Of a stretch of 64,000 bases of DNA, positions 51,626 through 63,700 are shown piece after piece. The translations under genes were made by a program, and so were the position numbers. Numbering within the stretch: the first letter of the stretch is position 1; each line of letters starts with the position of its first letter. Origin of the DNA: Scatophagus argus. Taxonomy: Eukaryota > Chordata > Actinopteri > Scatophagidae. The notes under the pieces were generated by a model that was not told the origin of the DNA, did not search any database, and saw only the letters and a program-made list of their open reading frames with translations. The DNA is taken from positions 15,201,019-15,265,018 of the forward strand of contig NC_058504.1 in assembly GCF_020382885.2 (NCBI RefSeq), read 5' to 3'.

Positions 51626-54600
51626 TTAGTCATCAGTGTAACATTTGTCTTTGAGCCTGAGTGGAATCTCATTCTCCTCAGCGTGCCTCCGCTTGTTCTG
51701 TTGCAGACTTCTTCTCCTTTGTTTCAGGTATAAAACTGCTGTCACCACAAGCAAACATGTGGATGCCAGCATCATACCCAGGCCTGCTAACAGTATCAGC
51801 TCAGCAGATTTGGTGTCTTCCACATCACAGATGGGGGCTTTTGAGGGAGTTTGAACCAAGTCAAGTGTCCCTGCCCATGTGGGTGCCCTGTCCAAGTGGC
51901 AGTGCTCCATGCTCTCATTGACCATCACATTAACCCAGACAGTGGTATAAAGTGGAGCGGGTCTCCCCCCATCTCTGACCACAATGAACAGGTGATGCAT
52001 TCCCAGGTCCTTCCTTAGCAGTTGCTGAGCTACAGTAATGTTTCCTGACCTTGGATCCACTCGAAAGGGGCTGCTGTTTTGCACTGGCTCTGGTGCCACA
52101 ATGCTGTATGTAATCTCAGAGTTCAGTCCTGAGTCCTCATCAGTGGCATAGATCTTTGTTACCATAGTACCTGCAACGATTTTTGGCGAGACAGTCAGGC
52201 ATGAGAAGTTGCTGCTGGGAAGGATCACTTTTGGCTGGTTGTCATTGATGTCCTCCACAAAGATAGTTACCCTGGCAGTGGAAGTCAAAGCGACTGGATG
52301 CCCATTATCACTGGCCAGCAGGTAGAGTTCATAGTGGTCCTCTGTCTCACGGTCTAAGTTGGTGGTGGTGCACAGTGTCCCGTGGGTGTTATCAACAACA
52401 AAAGGTCTACTGCTATTTACAACATGCAACTCTGTGTTCCCATTCTCTCCTTCATCTGGGTCTGTTACCCCCAGCCCCCCCACCTGGGTGAATGGGGGTA
52501 CATTCTCAGGGATGAAAAAGATGAAGTGCGGGGTTGGAAAAACAGGTGCATTGTCATTCTGGTCCAGAACATGAATGGATATTGTGGTCACTGACTCCAA
52601 GGGAGGAGAGCCGCTATCTCGTGCAAACACAATGAGTTTGTGTACATGCTGCTGTTCCCTATCCAGAGAGGCCGACACAGACAGTTGGCCGGTCACAGGG
52701 TCAATGTTAAAGATTGTCGATGTGCGTTTGTCCAACCTGTAGGTCACCCTGCCGTTGTGTCCACTGTCTGCGTCTAAAGCTGAGACCCTCAACAGCCACA
52801 ACCCAGGCTGGTTGTTTTCCTCCAGCTCCAGCTGATAGTGGGACTGGAGGAATCGTGGTGCATTATCATTGACATCTGTCACCATCACCCTGAACACACG
52901 CCTCGAAGGAGCGATTGCAGTCCCATCAGCTGATCTTCCATGCACTACCACAGAAATTTGATGTTCATTTTTCATTTCATAGTCTAGGGGCTTTGATGTG
53001 GAAAGCAGATATTTGCCATTCTGTGGGCTCAAAGTGAAAGGTACTTCATTCTCAATGGCAAGTGATGAGCTTTTAAAGCTGCTGTCACCCTCAAGCTCTA
53101 AAACAGCTAAGACGGTGGGGGGCTGGTTCTCTGGTAACACCATAGCCTGCTTTTGATGCTCTGCTATGAACCCGATCTTGATCGTCGGCCCTTGGTTTGC
53201 CTTGGGGAGCACGGATACGGTTACCTGAGTGTCTGCTGGGGAGCAGTGAGGACCGCTAGCTAACACTTTTAACAGCAGCTCCTCTGGGTTGTCACTCTGG
53301 AGGTCCTGTGTTAGTCTGATGTACCCAGTGAGGCTGTCAATGCTAAAGAGCTTCTTGGCCCGCTCGGAGACTTTGGGACTGAGGGAGTAAATGATGGCAG
53401 CATTCGGGCCTGAATCTGGGTCTGTGGCTCTGACCTGAGCGACCAGCATGTTCTCTGGGGAGTCTCCGGGGATGGTGACACTGCGGGGGCTCTGAGAGCT
53501 AAAGCTGGGACAGTTGTCATTAACATCTGTCACTGTGACTATCAAAGTTGCTGTAGCACTTAAAGGGTCTGAGCCACAGTCGGTGGCCACCAGCGCAATC
53601 TGATACAGGTCCCGAGTCTCCCTGTCCAGAGCTGTTTGCACAACCAGCATGATGACAAGCCCGTCTTCCTCGACTTTTAAACTGAAAACTCCTTCAGAGT
53701 CTCCTAGGTGGTATTGCAGTTTGCCATTTTGTCTGGCATCCAGATCTTGAGCCTGGCCATCCAACAAGAAACTGGTCCCCACAGTCGCGTCCTCAGACAC
53801 CCTCAGGTGTATTTCATTGTTTTCAAAATGAGGTGTATTGTCATTGATGTCTTCTATGATCACAGGAAACTGTATAAGGTCTCCTGAGGGCCCCACGACA
53901 GCATTGTGTAGAATAATGCATTCCTCAGCTTTTGTCTCCTCGGGGCAGAGGACTTCACGATCCATCTTTTGTTCAGTGGTGTAGAAATTGCCGGTGTTTT
54001 TGTCCATCCACAAGTACTCCCGAGTCAGGAGATGGTACGGAGGTGGAAAGTCTTTACTAAGTGAACCAGCCAGAATACCAGGCTTCTGTTCCTCTGGGAT
54101 AGAAAACCTGACGGTGCTACATATGGTCAGTGGTAGTTGGACCACAACCAGCAGATTCTGATGGGAGAAGAGACAAATATCAAAAAAGCACCAATATTTT
54201 TCATTTTGGTTATAACTGGTCTTTTTGTTGCCCTTGAAACTGACAGCATATAGATGTTTTCCCCAGTGGTGATAAGGCTTGAACTTCATGCCTCAGTGAG
54301 CTCTTTTCAGAGTAGGAAACTACACAATGAAGGTAACGTGATGCCCCTCACTTATCTTCAGTTACTCTCACACACAGATAACACACATGAAAATCAAATA
54401 ACAAAGTATGTCACAATCAAGTTTTTCTTTTAACATTTAAGAGCCGTTGAAAGGATTTCCCATATAACCTCAAAACCTTTCAGTGCTCTCCACATGCTCA
54501 GTCATTACCTTCAGTGCATTTATAAGGTTAGAGAGGAAAGCAGAACATTCCAGTTCAGTCCTTTCACTCAGTCAGAAACACAGAGACAGTAATTAGATAC

Positions 54601-54666
54601 CATCATAATGGAAAATCCTTGCATTGCTTTTGACTCACTGACCTGCAGCAGTACAGCCCAGTTCAT
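51626..54666 (-). CDS. protocadherin-20-like non-clustered protocadherin
   Basis: Single-pass cell-adhesion protein. Minus-strand exons 54666-54643 and 54157-51626 give 851 residues from the ATG of MNWAVLLQ; an in-frame ATG at 54690 with a better Kozak context would add 8. The signal peptide (MNWAVLLQ|NLLVVVQLPLTICS) is split by the 485-nt intron. Cadherin repeats are marked by EDINDNTPHF, TDVNDNCPSF, TDVNDNAPRF, LDQNDNAPVF and EDINDNQPKV. One middle linker is degenerate (LPKANQGP), as in PCDH20. A TM helix (LILLAGLGMMLASTCLLVV) is followed by a basic tail of about 33 residues containing EIPLRLK, akin to QIPLKGK of PCDH20, but shorter. It reads as PCDH20-like throughout; whether ortholog or paralogue is unclear, so no symbol is given. 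Confidence 0.88.
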
Positions 54667-54690
54667 ATTATCAGGAGTCCCATGGCCCAT

Positions 54691-56279
54691 CGCCCTCACA
54701 CATGTTACCCAAGTTTCCCCGGCAGCGAGTGAGCGCTGAGGAGAGAGGCAGCAACCTAAACCTGCACAGCTGAAGGCATAATTCATTACATACCCCTCCT
54801 ACAAACACTTAACTTGTGTGCCAGACTGACACAGGAGAAGGGAGAAGAACAACAGGTTTACCTGCATGAGGTGAATGCGGGTATTTGTAGCAACTCATGC
54901 GTTTTCTAAAGAACAAAACAATGTGTAAGCAAGGAGCTTGTGTTATAGCTTTCCTCTAAACTATATGGGACAGGATTAATGAGCTAAGACCAAATGCGCT
55001 TACACACTCATTTTTATTAGCACACCTGCCTCCTGATTTTCTTTCTTTTTTTAACTACTTCATAGGTTTTTAAAGGCCTTTGAATTATTTTTCTCTCATA
55101 GATTTGTCCTCTGGTTCAATTTTCTTCTGTCCAAATTTCAGGAAGCCCTAATAACCTTAGAGATCAAGTGTTTAGATCAAACAGCAACAACAGCAGTGTT
55201 ACCAAAACACCACGTGGAGAGTAGCTCAACTAATTTCAAAGAATTAAATTAATGATTTGATTAAAAAAAAAGAAAATACATCCACATAATGAGTCAGTCA
55301 TAACAATTAATTTAAGTGTTATTGTTATTCAAGAGTGTCAGAAAGCAGCTAGCAAGCAAGCAAAGGAGAAGAAACTGTTCACTAAAAACAATGGATAAAA
55401 AAACAAAACAAAACAAAACCGTTGAAATAGATCATTAACAGTGATGGATAGCTTGTTGTTCGAATGCAATCCTGACAAAACCAAACAGTGATAGTTCAGT
55501 TTTTGTATGAAAATACTATGACAGCCATTATCCACATTATCGGAGTACTTCAACTTATCGGACTGGATTGTTACACTTATACATAGTTATATATACTTAT
55601 ATATAGTTATACATACACTATACTCTATATATTAGGAATACTTCTTGTATTTACGTACATTTTGCTGTAATGCAGTATTTAACACTGTGATAGTACTTTT
55701 AATTAAGCAAAGCATTAGGGTATTATCTCTACCACCTGTACACTTAACCCATATCTATATCTATATAGATATATAGATATATAGATACAGATATTTATGT
55801 ACCGTATATATGACAAGTAGATTTAACCTTTAAAGAGTGTGTATCAGTTTTAATTCTTCACTAAAGCTTCAGTCAAACTCAGAATGACTCTTTAAGTTCC
55901 TCTGTAAAATGCTCTTGTAGCAAGCTGTGCAAAAAAAACGGGATAAATCTCTTATGAATACTAAACCGGTCAATTTTAAAGTCCACACAAAGTCTTCGTC
56001 TCAATTTGGAAGCGTGGAGGGGAAAAAACTGCTGTTGCATAACGTCTGTCTCATTTGCAAATGGTTTCCCTTTCAACTTTCCGCCCACTTTTTCCAGTTA
56101 CAGCAGAACTCTGTGGTCTCTCTGTGACCTCATTGGCTGGTCTGGTCTGGGTCTGGTCCTGGGCTGGGCGGGTCTGGAGGTGCCATAATAAAGTGCGTTG
56201 CTTGTCAGCGTTTAACCGTTCAGAAACCCAGCAGTCGATTCGCGTTTTTTAATTTATTAATTCATCTCACCGCACCGAC
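54691..56279. promoter_or_regulatory. divergent flank between the protocadherin and rgcc
   Basis: No gene seen. It contains AT-rich simple sequence at 55560-55640 and a palindromic ATATCTATAT-type tract at 55751-55790. The last 150 nt before 56280 are richer in GC with repeated gtctggtctgg motifs and probably hold the rgcc promoter and 5'UTR. Confidence 0.4.
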
Positions 56280-59200
56280 ATGTCCTCAGACATTAGCACA
56301 GGTAAGTCCGACGATTGCTCGAGCCATTGAATGATGCAGCAGTGAAGGCGCTGATAGGCCTATAACAAAAGACTAAAGGTCTAATATCTTCAGAGAGGCT
56401 GTAACCTTTATTTTAACCTCTTAAAATCCCAGACTCTCCTGTTGCTTTTTATATATCACAAGAGGCTGGTACAAATGACAAGATACACGGAGAGAATGAG
56501 AAGCTTTGTAAATGATGTAACCTACCATGCTTTCACGTTACACGTTTCATCCCTGCTTTTTTCCTGTTGCTGTGTTTTTGACAGGCGACACCGCACATAT
56601 CTGTGTCCCTTCACAGCTTACAAACATCTCACATGTGTCTTGTATCTGTTTCTTACATGGCCTACCCATAGGGGACTGTTACAGCTCTGTCATATTCATG
56701 TTAGCCAAATAAAACAACTTTGGGATGAAATGGTGCGCATCTCATACTCCCACAGTATGAAAGTGCATTTCTTCACAAAATGGCCAAAAGTGTTGCTTTG
56801 TTTCACCCCAAAGCAACCGAGACTTAACTTAAAATGTTATATTTATTGCGGATTGTGCGCCAGTTGTTTTACAGGCTGTTATATGTTTTATATGCCTTAT
56901 GGGCTGTTGGGTTTATCTGATACAACCCACTGACATTGATGTCATCTGCCGGTTTTGGCTTTTAGCTTTTATTTAATTTCATTCTCACCCAGAAGATATT
57001 TATGTCATAAGTTATTATTATGTATATTTGAAAAGATCTTTGAGTTATGTTTTTTGTTTGTATTATTTACACATTAAATGAGGACTTTAACATGATTATT
57101 TTTTTTTTATTGCTTTCTGATATAACTTGAGATAATCTTAATGTTTTCTTTCAGAGGAGTAATGTGGTTTCTCTCCAACTGCTGTCACATTTTCCGCAGA
57201 CTTGGAGCGCGAGCTGGGCGACTTGCTGCAGGAGTTCCAGGATGCAGTGGAGGAGCTGAAGGCCCCTTCTCAAAGCAGATCTCACGTATATCAGCGCATC
57301 CTGCAGGAGGCTAAAAGCTGTACAGGCCAGGCAGATGACAGTTTAGTCGAGGACTCAGATTACAGTAAGTGAGGGAATCGCCACCATTAAGACTGTTTCA
57401 CTGTGATCAAAGTAATGTTTGCTGGTTGTCAGCGCTCATGGAAGGAGTTCCCATTGGTGCCGGTTGAGCCCCACCTTTCAGCCCAAACAACTGCAGTTTT
57501 TTTTAAATTTACATAAAATTAGTAATACAATAGCCCTGTATACTTTCACCAAAGTTTTCACCTTTTTTTTTTGCTTATGACAACATGGCAGCTGTGCACA
57601 GGAATGAACTGCAGTTATGGCCAACTGGATAACGCATCTTGTAATTGTCTTAAAGTATTTTTTTTTTTTGTCGCTGCTGTTGTTGTGTTTATTGACGGTT
57701 ATGAGATAAAAGAAGAAAGTGTTTATCTGCTCCCATGCGTCATCAGTATCCAAACAAACCGCTCTCAAAAAGCTTACACTGAGGAGTCACTAACAGCAAA
57801 CCTGGGTTTACCTGCGCATTATTGTCATTATGTGCGACACCTGCATTGTGTGAAAATCATTGTCACTGTTGTTGATCATTTGCATTGGCTGCCCTTAATG
57901 CTTGTATTCTGTTTATTATTATTTCTGCTCACTCCCTCCTTGTTTTTCTCTCTCCCCCAGGCAGCGAAGCTTCTTTGGGAAACAGTTTGAACACCAGTGA
58001 GGAGGAGCTTCACACAGCAGGCATAACGCTGGCACCGAAAGGTACTAGAGACTCCCATCAGCCTATCTCCATCCAGATAGCCCTCGTTCTTACAGTGATC
58101 ACTATCGCTTTTTCTCTGATCACTATCACAGCCACACAAAAATACCCCTCTACATTTGGCTAGGAGCTCTTTTGTTTTTACACAACAAAGTCTCTGCCGC
58201 TGTGACTGTGACGTCTCGCCCTCCCCTCCACGTCTCCTGCAGGGGTTGTTTGTGCTGTTATGTTATGTGGAGAGAGTGGCTCAGGTGTGTTTAAATGACA
58301 CAGTACTACTGTTACATTTCAATGGATGAAAACAAGAAGGAGGTGTCAGTCATTCTGTCTGTGTTTACACACACATTTACAACAGGGATTCTGGTTGGAT
58401 GCATAAAGCTGCTGATCTTAAGCCATAAAATAGCACTTAAGATCAGCCTTATCTCAGTTTATAGAAAAGAAGCAGAAAATGTTTTTCCCCATCCAGAAGC
58501 AGTATATACAGTCATTTTGGGACTTAGATTAGTTTTCAGCTTCTGGTCCAAAGGAAATACCATCGAACTGAGCCTCATTTCTCCACAAAAATGTTCCACT
58601 GCTGTTTTTTTTTTTTTTTCTTTTTCATGTATTTTCTCAAATTCCTTTTCTGTCTGTCATCTTTCTGCAGCCAAGCTGGGAGACACAAGTGAACTTGAGA
58701 CTTTTATCAACATGTTGGACCAGGAACTTGCAGGTACCTTTTATTCTATTCTATTTAAGAGAATTACACCCCCTAACATCCTATCTATTCCTTATTTTTT
58801 TTGCATTAAAACTGACAAGCGTGCAGGCTGCAGAGTGTAATGCTGGCAGAGACACTAAGTGTATGTTACACATTGAAAAACAGTGTGTATAGCCACTTTG
58901 TTCCTACGTTGTATAGCCCCCCCCCCCACAGTTTATCTCTGAACACCTCTTGTGTGTAAATGCCACGTCTGGGGACTCAGGTGGACTATCTACACGACCT
59001 TTAGTGATAATAGCATACTTGACTACACAAGGATTATGGTCCTGCTATCAGCACTAAAGCTGTGGAGTCCAATGAAGGCATGCATGGCTCTGTGTGCACA
59101 CACAGAAACACACAAACCATATAAAATAACATATATCCTTTTGTTATTAGTGTTTTTGACGCAGAGAGAATTAATGTTATACATTAATCGTAGGCCCAAC

Positions 59201-59335
59201 TCCCCCCCCATCTTTACAAGCTTCACTTATTAGTCAGTGCAGGTATGTGTGTTCACATGCCTGTGTGATTATTCTCTTATTCTGGCTGCTGAGCTTCTGT
59301 GGTTTGCTCTTCCTCTCTCTTTTTTAGAAATGTGA
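56280..59335 (+). CDS. rgcc: regulator of cell cycle RGCC (RGC-32)
   Basis: Small cytoplasmic/nuclear protein reported to bind and modulate CDK1 and to respond to complement and TGF-beta signalling. Exons: 56280-56301, 57200-57364, 57961-58041, 58671-58733, 59328-59335; 112 residues (human 137). An acidic N-terminal helix region (LERELGDLLQEFQDAVEELK) is followed by a Ser-rich stretch (SEASLGNSLNTSEEE). The diagnostic C-terminal block KLGDTSELETFINMLDQELA matches human KLGDTKELEAFIADLDKTLA. The last exon adds only E-M and the stop, giving a C-terminus AEM like the human ASM. The first exon is short, and the human Ala-rich N-terminus is absent. Confidence 0.93.
58411..58447. repeat. inverted repeat with 12-bp arms in rgcc intron 3
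   Basis: Arms 58411-58422 and 58436-58447 are exact reverse complements around a 13-nt loop. No other feature is nearby in this intron. Confidence 0.85.
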
Positions 59336-59363
59336 ACAGAGACGGAAACTGAGCCACGTACAC

Positions 59364-59384
59364 GGGTGGGTGGGTGGGTGGGGG
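59364..59384 (+). promoter_or_regulatory. G-quadruplex motif in the rgcc 3'UTR
   Basis: Five G-tracts (59364-59366, 59368-59370, 59372-59374, 59376-59378, 59380-59384) separated by single T residues. They begin 28 nt after the rgcc stop, on the sense strand. Short single-nucleotide loops give very stable parallel quadruplexes, so the mRNA could fold here. Regulatory effect is inferred. Confidence 0.75.
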
Positions 59385-59960
59385 AGGCTGGGGCGACATG
59401 GCTGGCTACTGCCAAGCGGAGAGGCAGATCTACACCAGAGCAGATCTGAAGAGGCAAAACGCTCCCCTGGCTGCTCCTGGGGAAAAGGTTAACGATAGAA
59501 ATTAAAAGGGCACCCCATTCCAAAATGCAAGAGCACCCTCAGACCCCTGGCGACGCCGCATCCAGCAAGACGACATCCCTGCAGCGTCAGATCCAAGATG
59601 TATGACACATTCTCGAAACAAGACACAACTTCCATCTGTCTGGGAAGAAAAAGAAAATGCTGCAGAGAGTATAGAAAGCACATTTCATGCCTCATTTCAA
59701 ATTCCTAAGTACTATTACAGCAAAAAACCCAAATCCTCAGTACCATTTTTTTTCAAGGAGGCTGATCTATGTTTCATTCAAAATTACAAATGGCACTTTA
59801 AAATAATTTTTAGTCCAATGGTTTCAGATCTGCTGTGTGTAAAATGTCCTTAATGTGCCAGCATTTTTAGTGTACAGTTCTTGTTTATATTCTTTTTTTT
59901 AAATAGAAATCTTTGTACAGATGAATGCACAAATGAATTAAACTACATTTTGATGGTATG
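59385..59960 (+). other. rgcc 3'UTR
   Basis: Noncoding. No AATAAA was noticed; an ATTAAA at 59937-59942 is the best candidate poly(A) signal. Confidence 0.4.
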
Positions 59961-60477
59961 TCATAATGTATTTCATTTCTGTCAGTATATATAAAACTAA
60001 ATTTAATCTTGTTTTAAATTTAGTGCAGAGAAGCTCTTGGCCTTGTTGGCCACCTCTGATTCTACACGCAGTAGAAAGCCTTTCACTTTTCTAAAAAATT
60101 CTCCTGACAGCACTGACAACAAATTATATTCAATGTGCCTACACCTTCACTGTCCCCTAAATTGACTGTTGCTACTGTCACACCACATGTCTCAGGAGCC
60201 CTTCTTCTATTCTTCTTCGTTTGTACCGATGCTTCCTGTATGTCTGCTGTGATTACGCTTTGAGTTTCACTTCTGCCACCAAATCAGGAAACCCACATAT
60301 TTAGCTCAGGCGTCATGTGAAGACGGTTTAAAAGGGAAGTGCGTCAATTCTGCTGTGAGAAACAATGCTTGTTTAGACTTTCGGCTGTTATTTGTAAGCG
60401 GGGACTTTGATTCTGCTATAACTTATTTCTGCAAACCTGAGCTCTGAACAGAAGGGAATGGATTGTTCTGCTTCAAT

Positions 60478-60478
<1 letters not shown>

Positions 60479-60516
<38 letters not shown>

Positions 60517-60540
60517 GCGTATGTGTGTGTATGTATGTAT
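60479..60540. repeat. CA/TA/GT simple-sequence cluster
   Basis: (CA)n followed by (TA)n and a mixed GTGTAT stretch. Minus-strand frames here are artefacts of the repeat. Confidence 0.85.
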
Positions 60541-60556
60541 ATATACATACATGTAT

Positions 60557-60635
60557 ATCAGAATCAGAATCAGAAAAGACTTTATTGCCATGTAAATGAA
60601 GAGGTTTCACATTACTAGGAATTTGTCTTGGTGAT
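60557..60635. repeat. dispersed teleost repeat fragment
   Basis: A triplicated cagaat start is followed by agactttattgcca and a terminal aggaatttgtcttggtga. This is a short repeat I recognise from many teleost genomes; its class is uncertain. It is sandwiched between microsatellites, a common setting for it. Confidence 0.65.
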
Positions 60636-60722
60636 ATATATGTATATATAGTATATATATATATATATATACTATATATACACACGCGCGTGCACACACA
60701 CACACACATATATATGTATATA
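60636..60722. repeat. (TA)n and (CA)n simple sequence
   Basis: A long alternating TA tract with self-complementary arms, then CACGCGCG and CA units, then TATATG. Confidence 0.85.
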
Positions 60723-63700
60723 TGATTTCAGCGGTTTCTATCACGCTCGTGTTTATATTCTGCTGTCATTTATAAAGTTAGGTCTACTGAGTGTAATCCA
60801 TTTACAGGTGTCTGCTCCTTGTAGTCAAAGCAACACTTAGAGAAACAGACAAGTTCAAAGTGAATGTTGTGGTTGTAAAGTCTGATTTTTCACTTGTGAC
60901 TTCTGATTTTACTTTGAGTGACATCAGTGGTATAATCCAGCTGAAGTATGCTAAATTATTTTTAGTCTGCAGCAGAACTGTCAAGATTTAAATTGAGGAT
61001 GAGTCTGAAGGAGGAACAAAAACCAGCAATCTCTGAAATATTTAGCTACACAGCTTATTGCAATCACACATGAGATTCTGGATTCAGGGTGATGGAAAAG
61101 GAAGGAAACCTTGAAAACAGTTGTCATGGGCCAACGGTTTATTGAATTGTCATTGTTTTCCCCTTAAAAATCCCTGGACAGCTGGTTGGTATGACCCTTC
61201 ATCTATACCATTGAGTTTGGTGATAAATTATGGATAGACTGCTTGGATGGAGATGCTTTTCCAGCAGAAGGAACAAAGAATACACATTTAAGATACTGTT
61301 CCTTGTCTGTTTATGTCTCATTAAAAGACAGCTTGTTCTGAAAGTTCACTGCTCTGAACACTTGCTAACTATTTAACCCAGCTGACCGGGACAAAAGCTG
61401 ATATTAGTCCGGGGAGAAAGGGAGAGAAGAGTGTGGTTGTGAGAGCAAATGAACTTAAAATGTGACATTACTGTAAAGCAAAACAGAATAGCTGGAGCAG
61501 AAAGAGACCGAAAGGGAAAACGAGAGCGTTCAAACAATAGGGAAATACACAAGGCTGGTGTAGAGTAACCTGCTCCTCTTGTGTTGTCTGTTCCACTTAG
61601 AGAAAAGCAAGGATGACTGATTGAGGCCACAGCTGTTCAGGATGGTTACAAACAAAATTGCCTTTGACATGATGGAACTTCCCTTGCAAACTAAGGACAC
61701 ATCCTGTTTTCATAGTCTGAAGGCGAGGAATTGCAGTAATGCAGGAAACGTGACAGTGTGGTACTGATGAAACTGAAAGGTGTTTGTCTGGAATTCTCCT
61801 TTTGCGTGTCCGATGATTTTGTGACAGTATGATTTGGATCTTTAGCTCTGTATTTCACCTGGCACTTGACACTGCTGCCACATTTACCTGCTCTAATTTG
61901 CATTGTCATTTCATTGCACACGAAAAGTCACCGGCAGCTAATTATGCTGTTATGATTTTTATTAGATTGCTCTTCAAATGGGATCTGATGTAATATATCA
62001 GTTTGTCTTATGGGACCACCTCCCAATTGTTTAGCTAATTACTACTAGACCGGTATTTGATTGGCAGCCCACCAAAGAGGCCAATGTGTCAGCCAGTCGC
62101 CTTGTTTAGATAACAGACAGAGTGAATGATGAACGCAGCTGAGTTCATTAGCTGGTAAATTAAAATGAGTTGATGCTGTGATGAGACAGTCAATGGGCTT
62201 AAGAGATGAAGACATAATAAATATCATGTTGTACCCTATTCACCACCCACCTTTAGACTAAGGCATCTTGGTAATAAATGTCACAAAGACTTAAAATGTC
62301 TACACACAATGCTGCCTTGTTTTAAGCTAGTTAGCAAACTAATGAAGATGTAATTGAGTACAGCGGAAAGGAGACTCTTGTTATTATCAGACAATGAGTA
62401 AATGAAGCAAAGATATGGCCTGTGCAGCGAAGCTATCATGGCCAAGATGAGGGTAGCATGCAGGGCACGCAGACTTCTGTCATCTGCCTGATGAGAGACT
62501 GGAGCAACACCTTTTCCCTTGAGAGCTCCCTAAATGGTCCAGGCTAACAGTGTTCTCTCCCAAAGAATTAGTTTGTTCAACCACCCAACACACACACACA
62601 CACCTAACCAACAAAACACACACATAATGAATTGCCACATTCTGACCTGGTCTTACATAACTGAGGCCAGTCTCTGAGCCCAGATCAAGGACTCAGATCA
62701 TTGCTTTGTTATTCTTGCAAAACTCACCAAAGGCAGGATGAGAAGCTTGAACCATAAAAGGAGTTGGTGCTGTGCTATGAAATGATATCTCTCATATGAC
62801 ACCACTTTAAAGTTGACCCCCCATGCATTTCCAGGTGCTGCTATTGTTTTCATCTCTGTTCGAAAGACAACTGGATTGCAACAACACAGTAAATGCATGG
62901 ATTTATTCATTCGTTTAGTTTATAATGGAGACACGAAAGCAAATAAAAATGGTGCCAGGCTGTCAGCCTGACTGGATCACCAGTTAACCTTCATTTTCCC
63001 AGAAGATTTCATGCTCGGTGGCTGACAAAATTGCATTGTGAAAGCAAGGTTTATATGGAGTCAGTCTAAATGCCGATGGTGTCATTATTCTAGAGCCATT
63101 ACACCGCACAGTCAACATTTACGTCACAATAAGTTCAAGCAAAAAACCTGTCCAGTTGAATGATGCGAAATCAGCATTTTGCGTGTTTGTTAATGTATTA
63201 TAATCAAACATATTGGCCTGTCTTTCTGCTGCGTTTACAGAAATCACTGATGTAAACAAACCTTTCCCAGCATCAGAAAACATTAATAACTTAAAGCAAT
63301 CTGTGGATCATAAAGTGAAATAGATTTACAATGAAATACTGAACTCATTCGGGTGGAAAAAAAGTCATCACTCCCTCATTTTAAAGTCATTAGTACACTG
63401 GAAACACTTTAATGGTTTATTTGGATTTTTGAGGTTGCTGTGACGTAAATCCAAGTCTCTACCAATGGCAGTGTGATTTCCTGTTTTGCTCTCTGTCTCC
63501 CCAGACCTTATTGTATGGAACAGGAAAAGATTCATTCCCTAAGAATGTGACTCATCCAGCCTTCCCTGGTCTTCAAATGAGTCATTACATCACTGCTGAC
63601 TGGGGATTTCTTGACGCCACTTCACTCTTCCTCTTTCAACCCAAAAGGGTATTTTACTGGAATTCTTAACTGAAACTCAAGCAAACAACAAAAAACAAAG

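Noticed and set aside
51645-52594. Antisense open frames opposite the protocadherin
   Set aside because: Shadows of the long coding exon on the other strand.
55751-55790. ATATCTATAT palindromic tract as a possible origin or cruciform
   Set aside because: Simple-sequence self-complementarity explains it.
56442-56933. 163-codon frame in rgcc intron 1
   Set aside because: Cys/His-rich look is fortuitous; no zinc-finger spacing, no conservation recognised, wholly intronic.
58295-58840. 181-codon frame covering rgcc exon 4
   Set aside because: It only reads through intron sequence around the real exon; the exon's own borders and family match explain its coding part.
60388-60709. Cys/Tyr/Ile-rich minus-strand frames
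   Set aside because: Translations of CA/TA microsatellites.
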